From contig DJSQ01000078.1 in the NCBI GenBank assembly GCA_002438075.1, forward strand, positions 5,152 to 10,656: 5,505 nucleotides of DNA. Direction: 5' to 3'. The stretch comes from Clostridiales bacterium UBA6330 (lineage in GTDB: Bacteria; Bacillota; Clostridia; Oscillospirales; CAG-272). Position 1 is the first letter of the stretch, and every line of letters starts with the position of its first letter. The notes under the pieces were generated by a model that was not told where the DNA came from, did not search any database, and saw nothing but the letters and a program-made list of their open reading frames with translations. The position numbers and the translations under genes are program-made. Of the stretch, positions 1-4,492 are shown piece by piece.

Positions 1-19
1 ACAGAGTCCCAAGGTCTTA
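1..19 (-). repeat. Partial copy of a dispersed repeat at the window edge
   Basis: These 19 bases are the exact reverse complement of 5399-5417. The copy is cut by the window edge. At the other site the repeat continues into a small 7-bp hairpin (5405-5411 with 5417-5423) and a larger stem-loop, so more of this copy probably lies upstream. Both copies sit just upstream of a gene leader (queT here, the PAP2 gene at the other end) and read in the same direction relative to that gene. I infer a dispersed intergenic repeat rather than terminal repeats of one mobile element, because no transposase lies between them. Confidence 0.7.
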
Positions 20-30
20 GCTCTTAAAAA

Positions 31-74
31 TCTGTGAGTTCGTAACCATCCTCACATAAAACAAAACTAAGGAG
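31..74 (+). promoter_or_regulatory. preQ1-I riboswitch controlling queT
   Basis: A 6-bp stem (33-38 with 51-56) encloses a 12-nt loop, TTCGTAACCATC (39-50). An A-rich tail then ends in AACTAAGGAG (65-74). This is the layout of the preQ1-I (queC-type) aptamer: short stem, 12-nt loop with a cytosine next to the 3' stem strand (C50), and an A-rich tail whose CTAA folds back on the loop as a pseudoknot. Loop and tail resemble known class I members; I did not settle the exact pseudoknot pairs. The ribosome binding site (AAGGAG, 69-74) abuts the pseudoknot tail and only 10 nt separate it from the ATG, leaving no room for a terminator. Translational repression by preQ1 is therefore the likely mode. 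The downstream gene is a queuosine-precursor transporter, which fits. Confidence 0.87.
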
Positions 75-84
75 AAAACTGAAA

Positions 85-594
85 ATGAAAGCACGAACCA
101 ATCGAAAGCACATCCTGTACGTCTGCCAAGCGGGAATTGTCGCCGCACTTTACACCGTCCTCACCTGCGTTGTAGGAGAACTTGGTCTCGCAAACGGAGT
201 AGTCCAGTTCCGCGTGTCGGAAGCGCTGTGCGTGATGCCCGTGTTCTTCCCCGCCGCAATCCCGGGGCTGACGGTCGGATGTGTTATCTCGAACCTTATC
301 ACAAGTAAAGGAATGTGGCAGGACGTCGTGTTCGGCTCGCTCGCAACGCTCATCGGCGCACTCGGCGCATATCTGCTCCGAAAAGCCCCCGCATGGCTCA
401 CTACAGCGCCAACTATCCTTGCAAACGCCCTTATCGTCCCGCCGATTCTGGTTTATGCGTATCATATGGAGGGCGGTCTGCCGTTTATCACCCTCACCGT
501 CACCATAGGCGAGCTCCTGTCCGCAGGCGTGCTCGGAACGCTCCTCTGCATCCTTGTCAGACGGCGGAATCTGTTCGGACAACGGCATCATTAA
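85..594 (+). CDS. queT: QueT-family queuosine precursor ECF transporter, S component
   Basis: This 169-residue, very hydrophobic protein is predicted to be the substrate-binding (S) subunit of an energy-coupling factor transporter. It would import a queuosine precursor (preQ1, preQ0 or queuine) together with a shared EcfA/EcfA'/EcfT module not seen here. Family signatures are VVQFRVSEAL (39-48), a proline-rich stretch FFPAAIPGLTVGCVISNL (54-71) and DVVFGSLATL (80-89). About five or six membrane helices are visible and the tail is basic (RRR at 159-161). The length is normal for QueT. The ATG at 85 has AAGGAG 10 nt upstream, inside the riboswitch, which fixes both the start and the regulation. 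The gene ends 22 nt before cca and is probably co-transcribed with it. The exact substrate cannot be read from sequence. Confidence 0.9.
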   Translation: MKARTNRKHILYVCQAGIVAALYTVLTCVVGELGLANGVVQFRVSEALCVMPVFFPAAIPGLTVGCVISNLITSKGMWQDVVFGSLATLIGALGAYLLRKAPAWLTTAPTILANALIVPPILVYAYHMEGGLPFITLTVTIGELLSAGVLGTLLCILVRRRNLFGQRHH

Positions 595-601
595 CTTTGC
601 G

Positions 602-609
602 AAAGGGGG
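602..609 (+). promoter_or_regulatory. Ribosome binding site fixing the cca start
   Basis: AAAGGGGG lies 7 nt before the ATG at 617. It supports that ATG over an in-frame TTG at 554, which would overlap the end of queT and add 21 residues unlike the family. Confidence 0.7.
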
Positions 610-616
610 ACCGCGC

Positions 617-1954
617 ATGGAACCCATTGTACTGTCCCCCGCCGCAGGGGAGGCGCTCCAAAGACTGGAGCAAAACGGCTTCGAGGCGTATGCCGTGGGC
701 GGCTGCGTAAGGGATTCCCTCCTCGGCAGAGAGCCGAACGACTGGGACCTGACCACCAATGCCCGCCCCGAAGCGGTCCTTGCCTGCTTTGCGGACTGCC
801 GCACCGTGGAAACGGGACGCAGGCACGGAACCATCACCGTCCTGTGGGAGGGGGAGCCGCTGGAGATTACCACCTACCGCCGCGATGGTGCGTATGCCGA
901 TAATCGCCACCCTGTGCAGGTCACCTTCTCGGATACCGTGGAGGATGACCTCGCCCGCAGGGACTTCACCGTCAACGCGATGGCATATCACCCGAGACGC
1001 GGGCTGTGCGACCCGTTCGGCGGAAGAAACGACCTTGACGCGCGCGTCATCCGTTGCGTGGGGGACCCGACCACCCGCTTTTGCGAGGACGGTCTGCGCA
1101 TCCTGCGCGCGGTGCGGTTTGCGGCAACGTTGGAGTTTGCAATCGACCCCGCCACCGCAAACGCCGTGCGCGATTGCCGCGCCCTGCTGGATAACATCGC
1201 AAGGGAGCGCGTGCGGGTCGAGTGGGACAAGCTGTTGCTTGGCGCGGGTGCCGTGCAGGTCCTGCGCGCGTTTCCCGAGATTGTCGGACAGATTTTCCCC
1301 GAGGTGACCCCGTGCTTCGGCTTTGCGCAGAATTCCCGCTACCATTGCTTTGACGTCTGGGAGCACACGCTGGCGGCGCTGGAATATGCAAAGGCGGACC
1401 GCATCGTTCGTCTGGCGCTGTTCTTTCACGACATCGGCAAGCCCGCCGTTTACCGCGAGGATGCGCAGGGCGGGCATTTCCCCGCGCACGCAAGGGTCAG
1501 CGTGGAGTTGGCGCAGGCGGCAATGGAGCGGTTGCGGTACGACCGCGACACGACCGCGCGGGTGTTGGCGCTGGTGCGCGACCATGATATGCCGCTTCCC
1601 GCGCAGGAAAAGGGTGTGCGGCGGCTGATGATGCGGTTTGACGATGCAGACATCGTGCGGCTGTTGGAGCTTCAGCGGTGCGACCGTCTGGCGCACCATC
1701 CCGATTTCTGCGACCTACCGCAGGAGTGGTACGCGCTGCCCGCCGTGGTGGAGAAGCTGCGGGCGGAGAATGCGTGTCTGTCTCTGCGCGGTCTTGCGGT
1801 GAACGGGCGCGACCTGATGGCGCTCGGAATTCCTGCGGGTCCCGAGGTGGGGCGGATTTTGCAGGAGCTGCTTGACGCGGTGGTGGATGGGAGGCTGGAG
1901 AATGTGAAGGAAAAGCTACTCGCGGAGGCGGGGAAGCGGATGAGGATAAGATAA
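617..1954 (+). CDS. cca: CCA-adding tRNA nucleotidyltransferase with HD domain
   Basis: This 445-residue enzyme adds or repairs the 3' CCA end of tRNAs in the cytoplasm, using CTP and ATP without a template. It is a class II nucleotidyltransferase of the poly(A) polymerase/CCA family. Motifs in order are GGCVRD (28-33), DWD metal-binding acidic residues (42-44), RRDFTVNAMA (114-123), EDGLRILRAVRFA (157-169) and ERVRVEWDKLL (196-206), which belong to the head and neck. An HD-domain pattern follows: H249 in WEHT, H270-D271 in FFHDIGKP, and a later DHD before the C-terminal helices. That domain often carries phosphatase or phosphodiesterase activity in CCA enzymes, as in Escherichia coli. Its activity here is inferred. 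Length fits HD-containing members. It follows queT by 22 nt and ends at a strong terminator, so riboswitch-linked co-expression is likely. The sequence cannot separate a full CCA-adding enzyme from a partial (CC- or A-adding) one. Confidence 0.93.
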   Translation: MEPIVLSPAAGEALQRLEQNGFEAYAVGGCVRDSLLGREPNDWDLTTNARPEAVLACFADCRTVETGRRHGTITVLWEGEPLEITTYRRDGAYADNRHPVQVTFSDTVEDDLARRDFTVNAMAYHPRRGLCDPFGGRNDLDARVIRCVGDPTTRFCEDGLRILRAVRFAATLEFAIDPATANAVRDCRALLDNIARERVRVEWDKLLLGAGAVQVLRAFPEIVGQIFPEVTPCFGFAQNSRYHCFDVWEHTLAALEYAKADRIVRLALFFHDIGKPAVYREDAQGGHFPAHARVSVELAQAAMERLRYDRDTTARVLALVRDHDMPLPAQEKGVRRLMMRFDDADIVRLLELQRCDRLAHHPDFCDLPQEWYALPAVVEKLRAENACLSLRGLAVNGRDLMALGIPAGPEVGRILQELLDAVVDGRLENVKEKLLAEAGKRMRIR

Positions 1955-1957
1955 GAG

Positions 1958-1991
1958 AAAGCAGGAGCCGTGGGGACGGCTCCTGCTTTTT
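1958..1991 (+). terminator. Intrinsic terminator after cca
   Basis: A perfect 14-bp stem (1958-1971 with 1976-1989) with a GGGG loop and GC-rich core starts 3 nt after the cca stop codon. The run of five T ends at 1991. The complementary A-run on the left arm means it could also work on the minus strand. Confidence 0.92.
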
Positions 1992-2007
1992 AAGGGAATA
2001 GGGGATA

Positions 2008-2028
2008 AGTGAAGAGTGAAGAGTGAAG
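2008..2028 (+). repeat. Three tandem copies of the heptamer AGTGAAG
   Basis: AGTGAAG is repeated exactly three times (2008-2014, 2015-2021, 2022-2028), then decays into AAGTAATAAGTAA. It lies between the cca terminator and the tRNA terminator, where no gene is present. Such short arrays readily change copy number. No function is evident. Confidence 0.8.
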
Positions 2029-2039
2029 AAGTAATAAGT

Positions 2040-2069
2040 AAAACATCCCGAGCAAGCTCGGGATGTTTT
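2040..2069 (-). terminator. Intrinsic terminator of the tRNA-Thr/tRNA-Tyr operon
   Basis: A perfect 13-bp stem (2040-2052 with 2057-2069) and 4-nt loop. Read on the minus strand it follows tRNA-Tyr directly, its first base being the last A of the encoded CCA, and it ends in a T run. The plus strand also ends in TTTT, so it can act in both directions as a backup for cca. Confidence 0.88.
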
Positions 2070-2153
2070 GGTGGGAGATGGTGGATTCGGACCACCGAAG
2101 TCAGCGACAACAGATTTACAGTCTGCCCCCTTTGGCCACTCGGGAAATCTCCC
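2069..2153 (-). tRNA. tRNA-Tyr(GUA)
   Basis: This 85-nt class II tRNA has a long variable arm. The acceptor stem GGGAGAT/ATCTCCC pairs fully, and the D-loop carries the GG pair. The anticodon is GTA (complement of 2117-2119) in a CAGA-stem loop followed by A. The discriminator is A and the 3' CCA is encoded. A GUN anticodon makes it one of the four tRNA types that receive queuosine at position 34, which fits the queT gene nearby. It is second in the operon after tRNA-Thr(UGU). Odd point: the T-loop reads TCCGAAT rather than TTCGAAT, so the normally invariant U55 is C. Confidence 0.96.
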
Positions 2154-2159
2154 ATATTA

Positions 2160-2180
2160 GAGTTCACGTTGTGTGAACTC
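2160..2180 (-). other. Hairpin in the tRNA-Thr/tRNA-Tyr spacer
   Basis: An 8-bp perfect inverted repeat, GAGTTCAC/GTGAACTC (2160-2167 with 2173-2180), with a 5-nt loop fills most of the 29-nt spacer between the two tRNAs. It lacks a T run, so it is unlikely to terminate. A role in processing the dicistronic precursor, by separating the tRNAs and presenting cleavage sites, is inferred. Confidence 0.6.
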
Positions 2181-2182
2181 AT

Positions 2183-2257
2183 TGGAGCTGGTGATCGGAG
2201 TCGAACCAACAACCTGCTGATTACAAATCAGCTGCTCTGCCATTGAGCCACACCAGC
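2183..2257 (-). tRNA. tRNA-Thr(UGU)
   Basis: This 75-nt class I tRNA has acceptor GCTGGTG/CACCAGC, D-stem GCTC/GAGC and anticodon stem GCTGA/TCAGC. The loop TTTGTAA gives anticodon TGT (complement of 2223-2225), and the T-loop is TTCGACT. The discriminator is T and CCA is encoded. It is the first gene of a minus-strand operon with tRNA-Tyr. The T-stem contains two G-U pairs. It reads ACA best and other ACN codons by wobble. Confidence 0.96.
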
Positions 2258-2297
2258 GACGACCCTTGCAAAGGTACCTTCGCTTCGGAACACTTGT

Positions 2298-2326
2298 ATT
2301 ATACCATAAACCCGCTCCTTTGTCAA
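2298..2326 (-). promoter_or_regulatory. Promoter of the tRNA-Thr(UGU)/tRNA-Tyr operon
   Basis: Read on the minus strand, TTGACA (2326-2321) and TATAAT (2303-2298) are separated by 17 nt, an exact sigma-A consensus. The start of transcription is expected near 2291, about 34 nt before the tRNA. AT-rich sequence upstream (2327-2370) could act as an UP element, as expected for stable-RNA genes. Confidence 0.93.
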
Positions 2327-2376
2327 GCCCTTTTCAAAAAAAAATGATTTTCTTCCGACTTTTTTTCAAAACCATC

Positions 2377-2405
2377 TTGACAAATCGACCGAAATCGGGT
2401 ATAAT
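2377..2405 (+). promoter_or_regulatory. Promoter of tRNA-Thr(CGU)
   Basis: TTGACA (2377-2382) and TATAAT (2400-2405) with a 17-nt spacer, an exact sigma-A consensus. It is back to back with the minus-strand tRNA promoter and shares the A/T-rich tract 2331-2370 with it. Transcription should start near 2412, giving a leader of about 75 nt before the tRNA. Confidence 0.93.
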
Positions 2406-2415
2406 GATATATGTT

Positions 2416-2459
2416 CCGCTCGGGTGGCGTTCTCCTCTCCTGTCCGCCCGTCGGTTTTT
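2416..2459 (+). other. Terminator-like hairpin in the tRNA-Thr(CGU) leader
   Basis: CGGGTGG (2421-2427) pairs with CCGCCCG (2444-2450), seven pairs including one G-U. An outer CCG/CGG helix (2416-2418 with 2452-2454) lies directly before five T residues (2455-2459). The loop is 16 nt and pyrimidine-rich. The shape resembles a weak intrinsic terminator placed between promoter and tRNA, or a 5' leader structure removed during maturation. A small second hairpin follows at 2464-2476. No T-box motif fits. Confidence 0.45.
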
Positions 2460-2486
2460 ATAGCCGGTCTTACCGGTCCTTGATAT

Positions 2487-2561
2487 GCTGGTGTAGCACA
2501 GTGGTAGTGCAGCTGATTCGTAATCAGCAGGTCGTAAGTTCAAATCTTATCACCAGCTCCA
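2487..2561 (+). tRNA. tRNA-Thr(CGU)
   Basis: This 75-nt class I tRNA has acceptor GCTGGTG/CACCAGC, D-stem GCAC/GTGC and anticodon stem GCTGA/TCAGC. The loop TTCGTAA gives anticodon CGT at 2519-2521, and the T-loop is TTCAAAT. The discriminator is T and CCA is encoded. It is about 62/75 identical to the divergent tRNA-Thr(UGU). Several differences are compensatory within the D- and T-stems, so both appear functional. It reads ACG, a codon expected to be common in a GC-rich genome. The T-stem GTAAG/CTTAT is AT-rich and weak. Confidence 0.96.
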
Positions 2562-2562
2562 A

Positions 2563-2594
2563 AAAAAAACGAACGCTTCGGCGTTCGTTTTTTT
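2563..2594 (+). terminator. Intrinsic terminator of tRNA-Thr(CGU)
   Basis: CGAACGC/GCGTTCG (2570-2576 with 2581-2587) closes a TTCG tetraloop, flanked by seven A and seven T residues that extend the stem and form the U-tract. It begins 1 nt after the encoded CCA and ends 9 nt before the -35 box of the next gene, insulating that gene from tRNA transcription. Confidence 0.95.
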
Positions 2595-2603
2595 ATTTCT
2601 ATC

Positions 2604-2632
2604 TTGACTTTTCTCGCTTTTTATGTTATACT
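2604..2632 (+). promoter_or_regulatory. Promoter of the AbrB-family gene
   Basis: TTGACT (2604-2609) and TATACT (2627-2632) are separated by 17 nt, one mismatch from consensus in each box. Transcription should start near 2639, about 26 nt before the ATG. Confidence 0.85.
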
Positions 2633-2664
2633 TTTCCTACAAGTATGACGAAAGGGGAAGGACG

Positions 2665-2901
2665 ATGGCAAAGGGAAAACAGATTCTCGGTCTGCCGAAG
2701 GGGAAGCATCTGTTCGGCACGGCGAAGGTCGGGGAAAAGGGACAGATTGTGATTCCGAAGGAAGCGCGCGAGCTGTTCGGCATCAAGCCGGGGGACACGC
2801 TCCTGATTCTCGGGGACGAGCGGGTTGGCATCATCGCAACGGCGCCCGATGTCATGAACGACACCGCCTACCGCGTGTTCCACAAAATCGAGGACGGCTG
2901 A
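2665..2901 (+). CDS. AbrB/MazE/SpoVT-family DNA-binding regulator
   Basis: This 78-residue protein consists essentially of one SpoVT/AbrB swapped-hairpin DNA-binding domain. The signature runs over residues 20-58: AKVGEKGQIVIPKEARELFG, then IKPGDTLLILGDERVGIIA. These proteins bind DNA as dimers or tetramers and act as transition-state regulators or antitoxins. No toxin gene is adjacent, so a transcriptional regulator is more likely. The ATG at 2665 was chosen because AAAGGGGAAGG (2651-2661) lies just upstream. An earlier in-frame start at 2623 would lie inside the promoter. The basic N-terminus (KGK, PKGKH) could help contact DNA. The PnuC-like gene starts 66 nt downstream with no terminator between them, so this may be its regulator. 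The target is unknown. Confidence 0.88.
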   Translation: MAKGKQILGLPKGKHLFGTAKVGEKGQIVIPKEARELFGIKPGDTLLILGDERVGIIATAPDVMNDTAYRVFHKIEDG

Positions 2902-2967
2902 CGGCGCGGCGCTCGGTGGATTGGTTCATTGTTTATCATTTGACTTGGAAAGGATTTTATTACAATC

Positions 2968-4329
2968 ATGTCTGTTATGCAACGTTTGGTATTGATTTGC
3001 GCGGGGCTGGCGGCGATTTGTGCCGTGAGCCGCGTTGCGTTGAAAAAGAAGCGCGCGGAGCGCGGTGAGGGCACGGAATCGGCGGAGCCTGCGCTTGCGA
3101 AAAAGCCCGTCAATCGCGGAATGCGCGCGGTCGGATTGATTTTGGCGCTCCTGCTGTTCTGTGCCGCGGCGGTGCTGGGCGGGACGGCACTGGTGCGCAT
3201 CGGGTCCGATGCGGGGGAGATTACGGGTCCTGTGGCGGCGGAATTCGTTCGCGCGAACACGGCGGAGGACGAGGGCTACGATGAGGACAACACGGTCTGC
3301 CGCGTGGAGTACACGAGCGACGCGACCGACGCGGTGCTTGCGGTGGAATACAGCTACGAGGAATGGGAGGCGCTCCCCGAGGGGCACCGTCTGACGGGGT
3401 ACATCTACCACTCCGAAAAGAAGGATGCGGACGCGGTGTTTGCATCGGTCTCGGATGACGCAACGGTCCGCGCGGGCTTGCGCGAGGTGATGACCGACCG
3501 CGAAGCCATGCGGCTGAATGCTGCGCTGGCATTGCTTCTGGTGTCGGTTGGGGCGGTCATCATGTCCTGCGGCTGGCAGTTCTACTCGGCTTACGAAAAG
3601 ATTTGGTTCCTCTCGATTCTGGTCCTTGCGGCGGTTTTCGGGATTCTGTTCCCCGAGGAGGACTGCAACGGCATCAGCGGAATTGCAATCATGGCGCTGT
3701 ATCTGTTGGACACGCTGCTCAACATTTGGTGCGAGCTGTTGATTTCCAAGCAGAGCAAGTGGAATTTCATTGTTTCGGTATTCGTGGAGATTGCCGAGAT
3801 CGGCATTTGCGTCCTGCTCCGCTACCGTTTTGCGACGATGGCAACGACGCTGTTCTTCTGGCTGCCGATTGACATCATCAGCTTTGTGAACTGGCACCGT
3901 CACCCCGACCGCCGCGAGGAGGAGCTGACCGTGGTCAGGACCCTGCGCGGCTGGCAGGAGGCGCTGGTTCTGGTCGGGATTGCGGCGTGGACCTTTGGTC
4001 TGGGATACCTTTTGACCCGTTTGGACGTGGGGACCGACCTGTTCGGCGGGAACGAATTCCTTGCAACGCTGGTCATTTATCTGGATGCTTGCGCGTCTGC
4101 GGTGGGAGTGGCGAACGGCTTGTTCATCCTCTTCCGCTTCCGCGAGCAATGGATTGCGTGGATCACCTGCGCGATTCTGGAAGCCGTCATCAACGTGCTT
4201 TCGGGTCAGTTCGTGCTCCTCGTTCTCAAGGCGGGCTACGTGACGAACTCGATCTACGGCTACGTGAAGTGGACCAAGTACATCAAGGGTGCGGAGGAAG
4301 CGAAGGGACGCGCCAGAGGGAACTTTTGA
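2968..4329 (+). CDS. pnuC: PnuC-type nicotinamide riboside transporter with N-terminal extracytoplasmic domain
   Basis: This 453-residue membrane protein has two parts. Residues 205-440 match the PnuC vitamin transporter family, which takes up nicotinamide riboside by facilitated diffusion for NAD synthesis. Recognisable blocks are a SKQSKWNF stretch (260-267), a FWLPIDIISFVNW helix end (297-309), and REQWIAWITCAILEAVINV (392-410) followed by SIYGYVKW (428-435), with about seven helices. Residues 1-204 are extra. They hold helix 5-24, a basic linker, helix 54-77, an acidic segment of about 105 residues (77-181) with a strand-rich centre (112-148, ending HRLTGYIYH), and a helix at 182-200. That layout recalls DUF3592-type domains, a tentative likeness. 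The ATG at 2968 has GGAAAGGA 13 nt upstream, a slightly long spacing. The stop codon lies in the loop of a repeat hairpin, and the last residues (RGNF) are repeat-encoded. Substrate is inferred from family only. Confidence 0.82.
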   Translation: MSVMQRLVLICAGLAAICAVSRVALKKKRAERGEGTESAEPALAKKPVNRGMRAVGLILALLLFCAAAVLGGTALVRIGSDAGEITGPVAAEFVRANTAEDEGYDEDNTVCRVEYTSDATDAVLAVEYSYEEWEALPEGHRLTGYIYHSEKKDADAVFASVSDDATVRAGLREVMTDREAMRLNAALALLLVSVGAVIMSCGWQFYSAYEKIWFLSILVLAAVFGILFPEEDCNGISGIAIMALYLLDTLLNIWCELLISKQSKWNFIVSVFVEIAEIGICVLLRYRFATMATTLFFWLPIDIISFVNWHRHPDRREEELTVVRTLRGWQEALVLVGIAAWTFGLGYLLTRLDVGTDLFGGNEFLATLVIYLDACASAVGVANGLFILFRFREQWIAWITCAILEAVINVLSGQFVLLVLKAGYVTNSIYGYVKWTKYIKGAEEAKGRARGNF

Positions 4330-4366
4330 AAAAGTTCCCTCTGGACTCCCTCAAAACTTTCAACCC
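4313..4366 (+). repeat. Dispersed hairpin element, copy A
   Basis: A perfect 13-bp stem (4313-4325 with 4332-4344) with loop TTGAAA is followed by the tail ACTCCCTCAAAACTTTCAACCC-like sequence (4345-4366). The TGA stop of the upstream transporter gene sits in the loop (4327-4329). The same design, hairpin plus ACTCCC...CAACCC tail, recurs inverted at 4436-4492 and in looser form at 5429-5480. It probably also serves as the 3' end or a weak terminator of the transporter mRNA. Confidence 0.8.
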
Positions 4367-4375
4367 AACATAAAT

Positions 4376-4428
4376 AGTGCGAACATAGTGCCTTATCCAT
4401 AAAAGGGGTTGAGCACTATGTTCGCACT
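4376..4428. terminator. 16-bp inverted repeat between convergent genes, probable bidirectional terminator
   Basis: AGTGCGAACATAGTGC (4376-4391) and its exact reverse complement (4413-4428) are separated by 21 nt. The right arm ends in ACTTTT on the plus strand. The minus-strand reading ends in an A/T-rich tract. Its location between two converging genes fits transcription termination, although the loop is long and the T run short. It is the core of a larger nested palindrome. Confidence 0.6.
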
Positions 4429-4435
4429 TTTCAAA

Positions 4436-4492
4436 TATGGGTTAAAAGGTTTGGGGAGTCCAGAGGGGGCTTTCCTTAAAAGCCCCCTTTGG
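4436..4492 (-). repeat. Dispersed hairpin element, copy B (inverted)
   Basis: A 14-pair stem (4460-4473 with 4479-4492, one G-T pair) lies next to the tail 4437-4459. The minus-strand reading matches copy A: hairpin, then CTCTGGACTCCC and a tail ending TTTTAACCCA. Copies A and B face each other around the 16-bp inverted repeat. The PAP2 reading frame runs through the element and takes its stop codon (4442-4444) from the tail. Confidence 0.8.

Noticed and set aside
554..616. Upstream TTG start for cca overlapping queT
   Set aside because: It has no good ribosome binding site and adds residues unlike the family. The ATG at 617 has AAAGGGGG at proper spacing.
557..1699. Long minus-strand open frame of 380 codons opposite cca
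   Set aside because: It is a shadow of the GC-rich cca gene: low-complexity, Arg/His/Gly-rich, no recognisable domain, and the plus strand carries a full set of CCA-enzyme motifs.
2016..2246. 76-codon plus-strand open frame across the tRNAs
   Set aside because: It is the antisense of tRNA-Tyr and tRNA-Thr, a common spurious protein call.
2411..2752. 113-codon plus-strand open frame across tRNA-Thr(CGU) and the AbrB promoter
   Set aside because: It reads through a tRNA, a terminator and a promoter, with no family match.
2902..2967. Riboswitch or NAD-type regulator site before the PnuC gene
   Set aside because: The gap is 66 nt, shows no aptamer-like fold and no site I can recognise.
2926..4149. 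Long minus-strand open frame of 407 codons opposite the PnuC gene
   Set aside because: It is rich in Arg, Gln and His with no domain or proper start signal, while the plus-strand frame encodes clear membrane helices and the PnuC core.
4376..4428. Terminal inverted repeats of a mobile element
   Set aside because: The arms enclose only 21 nt with no transposase and no visible target duplication. A terminator or palindrome fits better.
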